A DNA stretch of 64,000 bases from Streptomyces flaveolus (GCF_000716535.1 NZ_JNWV01000028.1:130921-194920), one strand, 5' to 3'; shown: positions 32,812 to 43,132, counted from the stretch's first letter. Notes: a model not told the origin generated them from the letters alone. Translations and numbers: made by a program.

Positions 32812-34077
32812 GTGGTCGACGCGGATCAGACATTCGTCATCGTGGGAGGCGGTCTCGCCGGCGCGAAAGCGGCCGAGACGCTCCGGGCGGAGGGCTTCAG
32901 CGGCCGCGTGATACTGATCTGCGACGAACGCGACCACCCCTACGAGCGCCCGCCGCTGTCCAAGGGCTATCTGCTCGGCAAGGAGGAGCGGGACAGCGTC
33001 TTCGTGCACGAGCCCGCCTGGTACGCCCGCAACGACGTCGAGCTGCACCTCGGCCAGACCGTGGACCGGATCGACCGCACGGCCAAGACGGTCCGCTTCG
33101 GTGACGACGGCACGATCGTCCGCTACGACAAGCTGCTGCTGGTCACCGGCGCCGAGCCGCGCCGCCTGGACATCCCCGGCACCGACCTGGCGGGCGTCCA
33201 CCACCTGCGCCGCCTCGCGCACGCCGAGCGCCTCAAGGGCGTCCTGCACCACCTCGGCCGGGACAACGGGCACCTGGTGATCGCGGGCGCCGGCTGGATC
33301 GGCCTGGAGGTCGCGGCGGCGGCCCGGACCTACGGCGCGGAGGTCACGGTGATCGAACCGGCGCCCACCCCGCTGCACGGCGTGCTCGGCCCCGAGCTGG
33401 GCAACGTCTTCGCCGAGCTGCACCGCGAGCACGGCGTCCGCTTCCACTTCGGCGTCCGGCTCACCGAGATCGTCGGCCAGGACGGCGTGGTCCTCGCGGC
33501 CCGGACGGACGACGGCGAGGAGCACCCCGCGCACGACGTCCTCGCGGCGATCGGCGCGGCACCCCGGGTCGCCCTCGCCGAGGCGGCCGGCCTGGAGATC
33601 GCCGACCGGGCGCACGGCGGCGGCATCGTCGTCGACGAACGGCTGCGCACGTCCGACCCCGACATCTACGCGGCCGGCGACGTGGCGTCCTTCCCGCTCG
33701 GCCTCTTCGACACCCGGCTGCGCGTCGAGCACTGGGCCAACGCGCTGAACGGCGGCCCGGCGGCGGCGCGCGCGATGCTCGGCGAGGAGGTGGTCTACGA
33801 CCGTGTGCCGTACTTCTTCACCGACCAGTACGACCTGGGCATGGAGTACAGCGGATGGGCGCCGCCCGGGTCGTACGACGAGGTGGTGATCCGCGGCGAC
33901 GCCGGGAAGCGGGAGTTCATCGCCTTCTGGGTGAAGGAGGGACGCGTGCTGGCCGGGATGAACGTGAACGTGTGGGATGTCACAGAGCCGATCCAGAAGC
34001 TGATCCGTTCCCGGGCCCAGGTGAACATCGAGGCCCTCTCGGACCCGCACGTACCCCTGGACAGCCTCACCCCCTGA
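32812..34077 (+). CDS. FAD-dependent ferredoxin/rubredoxin reductase
   Basis: A 421-residue AIF-like flavoprotein. It has the FAD motif FVIVGGGLAGAKAAETLRAEGF, PYERPPLSKGYLLG, the NAD motif VIAGAGWIGLEVAAAARTYGA and YAAGDVASFPLG. The C-terminal reductase domain follows (DQYDLGMEYSGWAPP). It transfers electrons from NAD(P)H to a small iron-sulfur protein, often for P450s. GTG 32812 is preceded by GAGGAGG about 8 nt upstream. No partner ferredoxin or P450 is adjacent. Confidence 0.92.
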   Translation: MVDADQTFVIVGGGLAGAKAAETLRAEGFSGRVILICDERDHPYERPPLSKGYLLGKEERDSVFVHEPAWYARNDVELHLGQTVDRIDRTAKTVRFGDDGTIVRYDKLLLVTGAEPRRLDIPGTDLAGVHHLRRLAHAERLKGVLHHLGRDNGHLVIAGAGWIGLEVAAAARTYGAEVTVIEPAPTPLHGVLGPELGNVFAELHREHGVRFHFGVRLTEIVGQDGVVLAARTDDGEEHPAHDVLAAIGAAPRVALAEAAGLEIADRAHGGGIVVDERLRTSDPDIYAAGDVASFPLGLFDTRLRVEHWANALNGGPAAARAMLGEEVVYDRVPYFFTDQYDLGMEYSGWAPPGSYDEVVIRGDAGKREFIAFWVKEGRVLAGMNVNVWDVTEPIQKLIRSRAQVNIEALSDPHVPLDSLTP

Positions 34078-34124
34078 CCTCCGCGGGCACCGGGACTGTC
34101 ACCGCACCCCCGTAGAATTCACGC

Positions 34125-36029
34125 GTGGCAGGACGGATCAACGACGAGGACGTGAAGGCGGTACGGGACGCGGTCCCGGTCGACGCCGTGGTCTCCGAGT
34201 ACCTCCAGCTGCGCAACGCGGGCGGTGGCAACCTCAAGGGCCTGTGCCCGTTCCACGACGAGAAGTCGCCGTCCTTCCAGGTCAGCCCGAGCAAGGGTCT
34301 CTTCCACTGCTTCGGCTGCCAGGAGGGCGGCGACACCATCACCTTCGTGATGAAGGTGGACCACCTCTCCTTCTCGGAGGCGGTGGAGCGGCTGGCCGCG
34401 CAGGCCGGCATCACGCTGCGGTACGAGGAGGGCGGCTACAACCCGGCCCACCAGCGCGGTGAGCGCATCCGCCTGGTCGAGGCGCACAAGATCGCCGCCC
34501 AGTGGTACGCGGAGCAGCTCGCCACCGGCCCCGAGGCCGAGACCGGCCGGATCTTCCTCGCCGAGCGCGGCTTCGACCAGGCCGCCGCCGTCCACTTCGG
34601 CGTCGGCTACAGCCCCCAGGGCTGGGACCACCTGACCCGCTACCTGCGCGGCAAGGGCTTCACCGACAAGGAGCTGATCCTCTCCGGCCTGGCCCAGGAG
34701 GGCCGCCGGGGACCCATCGACCGGTTCCGGGGCCGGCTCATGTGGCCGATCCGGGACATCGGCGGCGACGTCGTCGGCTTCGGCGCCCGCAAGCTGTACG
34801 AGGCCGACACCGGCCCGAAGTACCTCAACACGCCCGACACGCCGATCTACCGCAAGAGCCAGGTGCTGTACGGCATCGACCTGGCCAAGAAGGAGATCGC
34901 GAAGAGCAGCCGCGCGGTGGTGGTCGAGGGCTACACCGACGTCATGGCCTGCCACCTCGCCGGTGTGACGACGGCCATCGCGACCTGCGGTACGGCCTTC
35001 GGCGGCGAGCACATCAAGATCCTGCGCCGGCTGCTGATGGACAACGGCTCGGCCCGGGTGATCTTCACCTTCGACGGCGACGCGGCCGGGCAGAAGGCCG
35101 CCCTGCGCGCCTTCGAGGACGACCAGAAGTTCGCCGCCGAGACGTACATCGCCATCGCGCCGGACGGCATGGACCCGTGCGAACTGCGCCTCGCCAAGGG
35201 CGACGAGGCGGTCGCCGACCTGGTCGAACCGCGCACGCCCCTCTTCGAGTTCGCCCTCCGCCAGATCGTGAGCCGCTACGACCTCGACACCCCGGCGGGC
35301 CGCGCGGCCGCGCTGGACGAGGCGGCGCCGATCGTCGCCCGGATCAAGAACAGCGGCGCCCAGCACGAGGTCGCCGTCGAGCTGGCCGGCATGCTCGGCA
35401 TCCTCGACACCCAGTTCGTGGTCCGCCGGGTGGCGCAGCTCGCCCGCTGGGCCCGCGACGGCAAGGGCCCCCAGCAGCAGGACCGTCGCCGCCCGGCCGA
35501 CCGCCAGTGGACCGAGGCGCCCCGCCCCGCGAACTCCGGGCCGGCCCTGATCCTGCGCAACCCGGTCTTCGCCGCCGAACGCGAACTGCTCAAACTCGCC
35601 CTCCAGCGCCCCGAACTGGTCTCCCCGGCCTTCGACGCCTACGGCGTGGACGAGTTCACCGCCCCGCCGTACGCCGCCGTGCGCCAGGCCATCGCGGAGG
35701 CGGGCGGCGCCGAGTACGGCGTACCGGACCCGCAGGAGTACCTGGTCCGCGTCCGTGAGGCCGCGCCCGACGACACCGTGCGCGCGATGGTCACGGAGCT
35801 GGCCGTCGAGCCGATCCTGCGCCGCACGGTGGACGAGACGTACGCCGGCACGGTCCTCGTCCAGATCCGCCGCCGCGCCGTGGAGCGCCGCATCCGCGAC
35901 ATCCAGTCCCAGATGACCCGCCTGTCCACCGCCGGTGACCCGGCCCGGCTGGCCGCCGTACAGAACGAGCTGTGGATCCTCCAGCAGTACGACCAGGCGT
36001 TGCGGGAGCGGGGCGCGGAGGCGCTGTGA
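34125..36029 (+). CDS. dnaG: DNA primase
   Basis: A 634-residue replication primase. The N-terminal CHC2 zinc finger is CPFHDEKSPSFQVSPSKGLF followed by HCFGCQEGGD. The core contains the TOPRIM motif VVVEGYTDVMACHLAGV and FTFDGDAAGQKAA. The C-terminal helicase-binding region starts after a Gln/Arg/Pro-rich hinge near residue 450. It synthesises RNA primers at the fork. The start is GTG 34125 (VAGRINDEDVKAV). It precedes the hrdA sigma-factor gene by 203 nt, resembling the conserved dnaG-sigma-factor macromolecular-synthesis arrangement. Confidence 0.97.
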   Translation: MAGRINDEDVKAVRDAVPVDAVVSEYLQLRNAGGGNLKGLCPFHDEKSPSFQVSPSKGLFHCFGCQEGGDTITFVMKVDHLSFSEAVERLAAQAGITLRYEEGGYNPAHQRGERIRLVEAHKIAAQWYAEQLATGPEAETGRIFLAERGFDQAAAVHFGVGYSPQGWDHLTRYLRGKGFTDKELILSGLAQEGRRGPIDRFRGRLMWPIRDIGGDVVGFGARKLYEADTGPKYLNTPDTPIYRKSQVLYGIDLAKKEIAKSSRAVVVEGYTDVMACHLAGVTTAIATCGTAFGGEHIKILRRLLMDNGSARVIFTFDGDAAGQKAALRAFEDDQKFAAETYIAIAPDGMDPCELRLAKGDEAVADLVEPRTPLFEFALRQIVSRYDLDTPAGRAAALDEAAPIVARIKNSGAQHEVAVELAGMLGILDTQFVVRRVAQLARWARDGKGPQQQDRRRPADRQWTEAPRPANSGPALILRNPVFAAERELLKLALQRPELVSPAFDAYGVDEFTAPPYAAVRQAIAEAGGAEYGVPDPQEYLVRVREAAPDDTVRAMVTELAVEPILRRTVDETYAGTVLVQIRRRAVERRIRDIQSQMTRLSTAGDPARLAAVQNELWILQQYDQALRERGAEAL

Positions 36030-36232
36030 CGCGGGGCCGGCCCTCGTCGCGGGGTTGCCAGTCGCATAGTCCAACGAGACGAGTAACCGACGGGTGACGG
36101 ACCGGACGCAAAAAGTCACGGCACGACCCTCGTGGCGGGCTTGTGTCGTACTCCACACTGGGGGCGGTGCCCGAGCCTCGGAGCGCACGCTGCCGCACAC
36201 CTTCAGCAGCGATCATCCTGGAGGTCGCCCCC

Positions 36233-37357
36233 GTGCAGACCCAGACCCTCACCCAGACCGACAGCAGCACCAGCGCCACCGGCATCACCGCGGACGAGCC
36301 GGACGCGGAGGCGGACGTGCTCGCCGCCGTGCCCCCGCAGAGCCGTGCCGCCCTGCGTCCCGAGGCGGAGCCGCCCGCCGACGCGCTCGCGGACGAGCCC
36401 GAGGAACCCGTCGAGGTCCCGGCCGTCGCCCGCGTCGAATCCGGCGGCCCCTCCGCGGACCTGTTCCGCCAGTACCTGCGCGAGATCGGCCGCATCCCGC
36501 TGCTCACCGCCGCCGAGGAGGTGGAACTGGCCCGCCGGGTGGAGGCCGGCCTGTTCGCGGAGGAGAAGCTCGGCAGCACCCCCGACCTGGACAGCGAACT
36601 CGCGCTGGACCTGGACCGGCTCGTCGTCATGGGCCGGATGGCCAAGCGCCGGCTCATCGAGGCGAACCTGCGGCTCGTCGTCTCCGTGGCCAAGAGGTAC
36701 GTCGGCCGCGGCCTGACCATGCTCGACCTCGTCCAGGAGGGCAACCTCGGACTCATCCGGGCCGTCGAGAAGTTCGACTACGCCCGCGGCTACAAGTTCT
36801 CCACCTACGCCACCTGGTGGATCCGGCAGGCCATGTCCCGGGCGCTCGCCGACCAGGCCCGCACCATCCGGGTCCCGGTCCATGTCGTGGAGCTGATCAA
36901 CCGGGTCGTCCGGGTCCAGCGGCGGATGCTCCAGGAGCGCGGCTACGAGCCGACGGCCGAGGAGGTCGGCGCCCACCTGGACCTGCCGCCCGAGCGGGTC
37001 GGCGAGGTGCTGCGGCTCGCCCAGGAACCGGTGTCGCTGCACGCCCCGGTCGGCGAGGAGGACGACGTCGCCCTCGGCGACCTCATCGAGGACGGCGACG
37101 CGACGAGCCCCGTCGAGTCCGCCGCCTTCCTGCTGCTGCGCGAGCACCTGGAAGCGGTGCTGTCCACGCTGGGGGAGCGCGAGCGGAAGGTCGTCCAGCT
37201 CCGGTACGGCCTGGTCGACGGCCGCCCGCGCACCCTGGAGGAGATAGGCCGCATCTTCGGCGTGACCCGCGAACGGATACGGCAGATCGAGTCGAAGACC
37301 CTGAACAAGCTCCGGGACCACGCGTTCGCGGACCAGCTGAGGGGCTACCTGGACTGA
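36233..37357 (+). CDS. hrdA: Group 1/2 RNA polymerase sigma factor, HrdA type
   Basis: A 374-residue sigma-70 protein. It has an acidic Ala/Pro-rich N-terminus (to about residue 75), region 1.2 ([16 protein letters not shown]), region 2 with the hallmark [18 protein letters not shown], region 3, and region 4 HTH ([22 protein letters not shown]). GTG 36233 with GGAGG 6-10 nt upstream is chosen over an upstream start at 36143. The short N-terminus distinguishes it from HrdB; its position by dnaG fits S. coelicolor hrdA (recall). It recognises HrdB-like promoters and is dispensable in known species. Confidence 0.9.
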   Translation: MQTQTLTQTDSSTSATGITADEPDAEADVLAAVPPQSRAALRPEAEPPADALADEPEEPVEVPAVARVESGGPSADLFRQYLREIGRIPLLTAAEEVELARRVEAGLFAEEKLGSTPDLDSELALDLDRLVVMGRMAKRRLIEANLRLVVSVAKRYVGRGLTMLDLVQEGNLGLIRAVEKFDYARGYKFSTYATWWIRQAMSRALADQARTIRVPVHVVELINRVVRVQRRMLQERGYEPTAEEVGAHLDLPPERVGEVLRLAQEPVSLHAPVGEEDDVALGDLIEDGDATSPVESAAFLLLREHLEAVLSTLGERERKVVQLRYGLVDGRPRTLEEIGRIFGVTRERIRQIESKTLNKLRDHAFADQLRGYLD

Positions 37358-37382
37358 GGGGCCGCCGCCGCGCGGCGGCCCC
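37358..37382. terminator. Bidirectional hairpin between hrdA and ABC exporter
   Basis: GGGGCCGCCGC (37358-37368), a 3-nt loop, then GCGGCGGCCCC (37372-37382): an 11-bp perfect stem immediately after the hrdA stop and before the convergent ABC stop. It is well placed to end both transcripts. Confidence 0.75.
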
Positions 37383-37389
37383 CCCGCGC

Positions 37390-39318
37390 CTAGTCCACCT
37401 CGGCCACCGCCTGCGCGAACTGGGCCTTGTACAGCCGGGCGTACGCCCCGTCCGCCGCCAACAGCTCCTCGTGCCCGCCCTGTTCGACGATGGACCCGTT
37501 CTCCATCACGAGGATGGTGTCCGCGTCCCGGATGGTCGACAGCCGGTGCGCGATCACGAACGACGTACGGCCGGACGCCAGCTTGGCCATGGCCTTCTGG
37601 ATCAGCACCTCCGTCCGCGTGTCCACGGAACTCGTCGCCTCGTCCAGCACCAGGATCACCGGGTCGGACAGGAACGCCCGCGCGATGGTGATGAGCTGCT
37701 TCTCACCGGCGCTGACGCCCGTGCCCTCGTCGTCGATCACGGTGTCGTAGCCGTCGGGCAGGGTGCGGATGAAGCGGTCCGCGTGGGCCGCGCGGGCCGC
37801 CTCCTCGATCTCCCCGCGCGTGACCTCGCGGGAGGCGCCGTAGGCGATGTTCTCCGCGATGGTGCCGCCGAACAGCCAGGTGTCCTGGAGCACCATGCCG
37901 ATCCCGGCCCGCAGGTCGTCCCGGGTCATCTTCCGGATGTCGACCCCGTCCAGGGTGATCCGGCCGCCCGAGACGTCGTAGAACCGCATCAGCAGGTTGA
38001 CCAGCGTGGTCTTGCCCGCGCCGGTCGGGCCGACGATCGCCACCGTGTGGCCCGGCTCCACCGTGAGCGACAGGTCGTCGATCAGCGGCTTCTCCGGGTC
38101 GTACCGGAACGACACGTGCTCCAGGCGCACCCGCCCGCGCAGCTCCTCCGGCCGCTCGCCCGGCACCGGATCCGCCTCCTGCTCCTCCGCGTCCAGGAGT
38201 TCGAAGATCCGCTCGGCCGAGGCGACGCCCGACTGCACCAGGTTCGCCATCGACGCGACCTGCGTCAGCGGCATGGAGAACTGCCGCGAGTACTGGATGA
38301 AGGCCTGCACATCGCCGATGGACAGGGCACCGGACGCGACCCGCAGACCGCCGACGACCGCCACCAGCACGTAGTTCAGGTTCGACACGAACATCATCAG
38401 CGGCTGCATGACACCGCTGTGGAACTGCGCCTTGAACGCGGCCTGGTACAGCGCCTCGTTCTGCTCGGCGAACTGCTGCGCCGACTCCTCCTGCCGCCCG
38501 AACACCTTCACCAGGGTGTGCCCGGTGTACATCTCCTCGACGTGCGCGTTCAGTTTGCCGGTGGTGCGCCACTGCTGCACGAAGTGCGGCTGCGACCGCT
38601 TGCCGACCCGGGTGGCGACCACGAACGACAGCGGTACGGTGACGAGCGCCACCAGCGCCAGCAGCCAGGACACCCAGAACATCACCACGAGCACACCGAT
38701 GATGGTCAGCACCGAGTTGATGAGCTGGCCCATCGACTGCTGGAGCGTCTGCCCGATGTTGTCGATGTCGTTGGTCGCCCGGGACAGCACCTCACCGCGC
38801 TGGCGCTTGTCGAAGTACGACAGCGGCAGCCGTGACAGCTTCCTCTGCACGTCCTCCCGCAGCCGGTACATCGTGCGGTTCACGGCCCGGTTGACCAGCC
38901 GCGTCGCGACCGCCATCAGCAGGCCGGCGACCAGGAACACGCCGAGCGCGAGCAGCAGGACGTGCCCGACGGCGTCGAAGTCGATGCCCTTGCCGGGCGT
39001 GAAGTCGGTGCCCCCCAGCACGTCCGCGATGCGGCCCTGGCCACGCTCGCGCAGGGAGTCGAGGACCTGCTCCTTGGTGGCGCCGGCCGGGAACCGCCGG
39101 CCGACGATGCCCGCGAAGACCAGGTCGGTGGCCCGGCCGAGGATCTTCGGGCCGATCACGCTCAGGCCCACGCTGATGACCACGCACAGCAGCAGGCAGT
39201 AGATCGTGAGGCGTTCCGGTCTGAACTGGGCGACGAGCCGTTTGCCCGACCCCTTGAAGTCCATCGAGCGCTGGTCGGGGCCGCCCCCGGCCATCATGCG
39301 TCCCATGGGCCCGGCCAT
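37390..39318 (-). CDS. ABC exporter half-transporter, catalytic NBD subunit
   Basis: A 642-residue membrane protein with a six-helix ABC exporter domain (about residues 40-370) and a C-terminal NBD. Walker A is GPTGAGKTT, Walker B is VILVLDEATSSVD with catalytic Glu, and the switch His is in FVIAHRLSTI. The signature is atypical (VSAGEKQL instead of LSGGQ). With the preceding gene it should form a heterodimer in which this subunit supplies the functional Walker B Glu and the degenerate signature. Stop and start of the two genes overlap by 1 nt (TGATG). The substrate is unknown. Confidence 0.93.
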   Translation of the reverse strand: MAGPMGRMMAGGGPDQRSMDFKGSGKRLVAQFRPERLTIYCLLLCVVISVGLSVIGPKILGRATDLVFAGIVGRRFPAGATKEQVLDSLRERGQGRIADVLGGTDFTPGKGIDFDAVGHVLLLALGVFLVAGLLMAVATRLVNRAVNRTMYRLREDVQRKLSRLPLSYFDKRQRGEVLSRATNDIDNIGQTLQQSMGQLINSVLTIIGVLVVMFWVSWLLALVALVTVPLSFVVATRVGKRSQPHFVQQWRTTGKLNAHVEEMYTGHTLVKVFGRQEESAQQFAEQNEALYQAAFKAQFHSGVMQPLMMFVSNLNYVLVAVVGGLRVASGALSIGDVQAFIQYSRQFSMPLTQVASMANLVQSGVASAERIFELLDAEEQEADPVPGERPEELRGRVRLEHVSFRYDPEKPLIDDLSLTVEPGHTVAIVGPTGAGKTTLVNLLMRFYDVSGGRITLDGVDIRKMTRDDLRAGIGMVLQDTWLFGGTIAENIAYGASREVTRGEIEEAARAAHADRFIRTLPDGYDTVIDDEGTGVSAGEKQLITIARAFLSDPVILVLDEATSSVDTRTEVLIQKAMAKLASGRTSFVIAHRLSTIRDADTILVMENGSIVEQGGHEELLAADGAYARLYKAQFAQAVAEVD

Positions 39319-41051
39319 CAGGCGGCCTCCGCTTCCGTCAGCTGGGAGAGCACGATCTCCCGGTAGGTCTCGTTGGATGCCATCAGCTCGGCGTGCCGGC
39401 CGGAACCGACCACTCGGCCCTCGTCCAGCACGATGATCCGGTCCGCGTCCCGGATGGTCGCCACCCGCTGGGCGACGATCACGACGGTCGCCTCGGCGGT
39501 CTCCCGGGAGAGCGCGGCGCGCAGGGCCGCGTCCGTGGCGTAGTCGAGCGCGGAGAAGGAGTCGTCGAAGAGGTAGATCTCCGGGCGCTGCACCAGCGTG
39601 CGGGCGATGGCGAGCCGCTGCCGCTGGCCACCGGAGACGTTGGTACCGCCCTGCGCGATCGGCGCGTCCAGGCCGCCCTCCAGCTTCCGCACGAAGTCCG
39701 CGGCCTGCGCGACCTCCAGCGCGTGCCACAGCTCCTCGTCCGTGGCGTCCGGGTTGCCGTACCGCAGGTTGGTCGCGACGGTGCCCGCGAACAGGTACGG
39801 CTTCTGCGGCACGAGTCCCACCGTCCGGGCCAGCAGGTGCGGCTCGACCTCGCGGACGTCCACGCCGTCGACCAGGACCTCGCCCTCGGTGGCGTCGAAC
39901 AGCCGGGGGGCGAGACCGAGCAGGGTCGACTTGCCGCTGCCGGTGGAGCCGATCACGGCGGTCGTCTGCCCCGGCCGGGCCACCAGGTCGATGGACCTGA
40001 GCACCGGCTCCTCGGCACCCGGGTAGCGGAAGCCCGCGCCCCGGATCTCCAGGTGCCCGTGCGCGCGCAGCTCGGCGACGGGGGCCGTCGGCGGTACGAC
40101 GCTGGAATCGGTCCCCAGGACGTCCTGGATGCGCTCGGCGCAGACCTCCGCGCGCGGCACCATCATGAACATGAAGGTGGCCATCATCACGGACATGACG
40201 ATCTGCATCAGATAGGCGAGGAACGCGGTGAGGTCGCCGATGGCCATGCCGCCGCTGTCGATGCGGTGGGCGCCGAACCACACGACCGCGATGGACGACA
40301 GGTTCACCACCGTCATGACGATCGGGAACATCAGGGCGAGCAGCCGGCCGGTGGCGAGCTGCATGTCGGTCAGCTCGCCGTTGGCCCCGCCGAACCGGCC
40401 CTGCTCGTACTCGTCCCGCACGAAGGCCCGGATCACCCGGTTGCCGGTGATCTGCTCGCGCAGCACCCGGTTCACCGTGTCCAGCCGGACCTGCATCGCG
40501 CGGAACAGCGGGCGCAGCCGGCGCACGATGAGCGTCACGGAGATGCCGAGCACCGGTACCACCGCGACCAGTACCCCGGACAGCGGAACGTCCAGACCGA
40601 GGGCCAGCACGATGCCGCCCACGCACATGATGGGTGCCGACACCATCAGGGTGAACGTCATCAGGGCCAGCATCTGGACCTGCTGGACGTCGTTCGTCGT
40701 ACGGGTGATGAGCGAGGGCGCCCCGAAGTGACCCACCTCACGCGCGGAGAAGGACTGGACCCGGTCGAAGACGGCACCGCGTACATCCCTGCCGAGCGCG
40801 GAGGCGGTCCGGGCGCCGTAGTACACGGCGCCGATGTTGCACACCACCTGGACCAGCGAGATGCCGATCATCAGGGCACCGAAGGACACGATGTAACCGG
40901 TGTCACCCTTCACGACACCGTTGTCGATGATGTCCGCGTTCAGAGTGGGCAGGTAGAGGGTGGCGCAGGTCTGCAGGAACTGCAGCACCACCAGCAGGGC
41001 GATGGGTTTCTTGTAGGGCCTGAGATAGGTCCGCAGAAGTCGTATGAGCAC
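39318..41051 (-). CDS. ABC exporter half-transporter, degenerate NBD subunit
   Basis: A 577-residue half-transporter with six membrane helices and an NBD. Walker A GSTGSGKST and signature VSGGQRQRLAIA are normal. However, the Walker B Glu is replaced by Asp (IYLFDDSFSALD) and the switch His by Gln (VIVAQRVATI). These changes are the mark of the non-catalytic half of heterodimeric exporters such as TM287/288 or BmrCD (family knowledge). It is the first gene of a two-gene operon. Possible roles include drug or lipid export. Confidence 0.93.
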   Translation of the reverse strand: MLIRLLRTYLRPYKKPIALLVVLQFLQTCATLYLPTLNADIIDNGVVKGDTGYIVSFGALMIGISLVQVVCNIGAVYYGARTASALGRDVRGAVFDRVQSFSAREVGHFGAPSLITRTTNDVQQVQMLALMTFTLMVSAPIMCVGGIVLALGLDVPLSGVLVAVVPVLGISVTLIVRRLRPLFRAMQVRLDTVNRVLREQITGNRVIRAFVRDEYEQGRFGGANGELTDMQLATGRLLALMFPIVMTVVNLSSIAVVWFGAHRIDSGGMAIGDLTAFLAYLMQIVMSVMMATFMFMMVPRAEVCAERIQDVLGTDSSVVPPTAPVAELRAHGHLEIRGAGFRYPGAEEPVLRSIDLVARPGQTTAVIGSTGSGKSTLLGLAPRLFDATEGEVLVDGVDVREVEPHLLARTVGLVPQKPYLFAGTVATNLRYGNPDATDEELWHALEVAQAADFVRKLEGGLDAPIAQGGTNVSGGQRQRLAIARTLVQRPEIYLFDDSFSALDYATDAALRAALSRETAEATVVIVAQRVATIRDADRIIVLDEGRVVGSGRHAELMASNETYREIVLSQLTEAEAA

Positions 41052-41157
41052 GCTACGTCTCTCGGAGTCGGCGACAGGGGCATGGTCGGTTGCCCCTGGC
41101 CCCTATCGTCGGACACTCCACCGGCGTTACCTCAACTGGTTAATTCACCGCCGGGCT

Positions 41158-42597
41158 TCACGGACGGAACGCCCCCGGATGGGTCTGCTCCCGCACCGCC
41201 GTGAACTGCTGCCGTACCGCCTGCCCCACGGCCAGCTCCTCGCCGGGCTCCAGCACCTGCGCCGCCGCGCCCTGCCAGGCCGGCGGGGTGCGCGGGTCGA
41301 GTGTGCCCTGCGACACACCGAGCGCCCAGGCCGCCTGCCGGGCCGCGCCGATCGCCGTGTAGTCCGCGGGCTGCGGTACGACGACCTGCGCGCCGAACAG
41401 CGAGGGCGCCGAGGCCTGTACGGCGGGCAGCTCGGCGGCCGGGCCGAGCAGGAAGATCCGGCGCACGTCCACGCCCCGCCCGCGCAGCACGTCCAGTGCG
41501 TCGGCCAGGCCGCACAGCATGCCCTCGAACGCGGCCCGCGCCAGGTGCTCCGGCTTCATCGACTCGCGCCGCAGCCCCGCGAGGGTCCCCGCGGTGTGCG
41601 GCAGATTCGGCGTCCGCTCACCCTCCAGGTACGGCAGCAGCACCAGCCCGTGCGCGCCCGGCGTGGACTTCATCGCCAGCTCGGACAGGCTCTCCAGGTC
41701 CGGCAGGCCGAGCAGCTCGGCGGCGCCGCGCAGGGCGCGTACGGCGTTCAGGGTGGTGACGACCGGCAGGTGCATGCCGGTGGCGTCGGCGAGGGAGGTG
41801 ATCATCCCGGACTGGTCGGTGAGCGCCTCGGGGTGCACCGCCATCACGGAGCCGGAGGCCCCGAGGGACACCACCGCGTCCCCCAGCCCGATCCCCAGCC
41901 CGAACGCGGCGGCCATGGTCTCCCCGGTGCCGGCGGAGATCAGCAGGCCCTCCGGGGTGGTACCGGCCGCGTCGGAGGGGCCGATCACCTCCGGCAGCAT
42001 CGCCTGGTGGCCGAGGGCCAGCTCGACGAGGTCGGGCCGGTAGGCGCCGGTGGCCGCCGACCAGTACCCGGTGCCGGAGGCCCCGCCGCGATCGGTGGTC
42101 CGCCGCACGGGCCGCCCGAGGAGCTGCCACACCAGCCAGTCATGGGCCTGGAGCAGGACGGCCGTCCGCAGCGCGTTCTCGGGCTCGTTCTTCGCGAGCC
42201 AGCGCAGCTTGGTGACCGGCTGGGCCGCCTGCGGGACGCATCCGACCGCCTGCGCCCAGGCCTCCCGGCCGCCGAGCGCGTCCACGAGATCGGCCGCCGC
42301 GACCTGGGCGCGCTTGTCGCCGCCGACCATCGCGGGACGGACGGTGTTGCCCTGGGCGTCCAGCGGGACCACCGCGTTCTGCTGGGCCGACACGCCGATG
42401 GCCTGCACGCCCTCCAGCAGGCCGCCGCCGGCGGCCTCACCGAGCGAGAGCAGCCAGGCCTGCGGGTCGATGTCACTGGGCCGGCCCTCGACCGGGTGCG
42501 GGGCATACCCCTGCCGTAGTACGGCACCGGTGTCCGTGTCGCAGACCACGATGCGTGTGAAGTCCGGTGAGCTGTCCAAGCCGGCGACTATCCCCAT
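41158..42597 (-). CDS. FGGY-family carbohydrate kinase (xylulokinase-like)
   Basis: A 479-residue sugar kinase with two actin-like domains. Features are GLDSSPDFTRIVVCD at the N-terminus, IGVSAQQNAVVPLD, the hinge VSLGASGSVMAV, and the family motif LPYLEGERTPNLP. Xylulokinase is the closest type by motif, but no isomerase or transporter is adjacent, so the sugar is uncertain. It appears monocistronic. Confidence 0.85.
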   Translation of the reverse strand: MGIVAGLDSSPDFTRIVVCDTDTGAVLRQGYAPHPVEGRPSDIDPQAWLLSLGEAAGGGLLEGVQAIGVSAQQNAVVPLDAQGNTVRPAMVGGDKRAQVAAADLVDALGGREAWAQAVGCVPQAAQPVTKLRWLAKNEPENALRTAVLLQAHDWLVWQLLGRPVRRTTDRGGASGTGYWSAATGAYRPDLVELALGHQAMLPEVIGPSDAAGTTPEGLLISAGTGETMAAAFGLGIGLGDAVVSLGASGSVMAVHPEALTDQSGMITSLADATGMHLPVVTTLNAVRALRGAAELLGLPDLESLSELAMKSTPGAHGLVLLPYLEGERTPNLPHTAGTLAGLRRESMKPEHLARAAFEGMLCGLADALDVLRGRGVDVRRIFLLGPAAELPAVQASAPSLFGAQVVVPQPADYTAIGAARQAAWALGVSQGTLDPRTPPAWQGAAAQVLEPGEELAVGQAVRQQFTAVREQTHPGAFRP

Positions 42598-42669
42598 GCG
42601 GAGAATTTTGCCGCATTCCTACGGTGGGTTCGGCCGAGGGCGCCCGGTCGCCGTGGTGGCACCCGTCTC

Positions 42670-42975
42670 CTACGTGTTGCTCGTGCCCCAGTCGTCCGAG
42701 GTCCTGCCGTCGGCGTTGCGGTCGCGCAGGGAGCGGACTCGCTGGGCCACCGACTCCGGGACCCGGTCGCCGACCTTGTCGCTGACCGTGTGGAAGGCCT
42801 TGCCCGCGTAGACGCGGCCCTGGTGGGCGGCAGTCTCGGCGGTGTTGCGCACCGCGGGGTTCTGCGCGATCTGGCGGGCCGACTTCTTCAGCTGCTCGTA
42901 GCGCTCGTGACCGGCCCTCGTGCCGAGTACGTAACCGAGGGCCAGTCCGGCGAGGAACGTGAGCCGGTAGCGCAT
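42670..42975 (-). CDS. YtxH-like small membrane-associated protein
   Basis: A 101-residue protein with one N-terminal transmembrane helix (RYRLTFLAGLALGYVLGTRAG), then an amphipathic helical region (HERYEQLKKSARQIAQNPAV, AHQGRVYAGKAFHTVSDKVG) and a polar C-terminus. This layout is typical of the YtxH/gas-vesicle-like family, which is of unknown function. The ATG at 42975 is 9 nt after GGGAAGG; an in-frame GTG at 42984 is too close to that site. Confidence 0.8.
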   Translation of the reverse strand: MRYRLTFLAGLALGYVLGTRAGHERYEQLKKSARQIAQNPAVRNTAETAAHQGRVYAGKAFHTVSDKVGDRVPESVAQRVRSLRDRNADGRTSDDWGTSNT

Positions 42976-43132
42976 GGCTGCCACCCTTCCCGTGCGTAGG
43001 TTTCTGGTACCGCGCTGGCGCCGAGGGAACCGATTGGCGGAGCACCCCCCTGCTTGCGCTAATGTATGTGTCGCAGCGAGCGCCCGCCCCCTGGCGAATA
43101 CCCAGGTAGGTACGTTCGATGCAACGAGGCGA

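Noticed and set aside
42598..43132. tRNA-Asn promoter (TTGGCG with TAATGT near 43034-43065)
   Set aside because: The spacer would be 20 nt and the match is weak.
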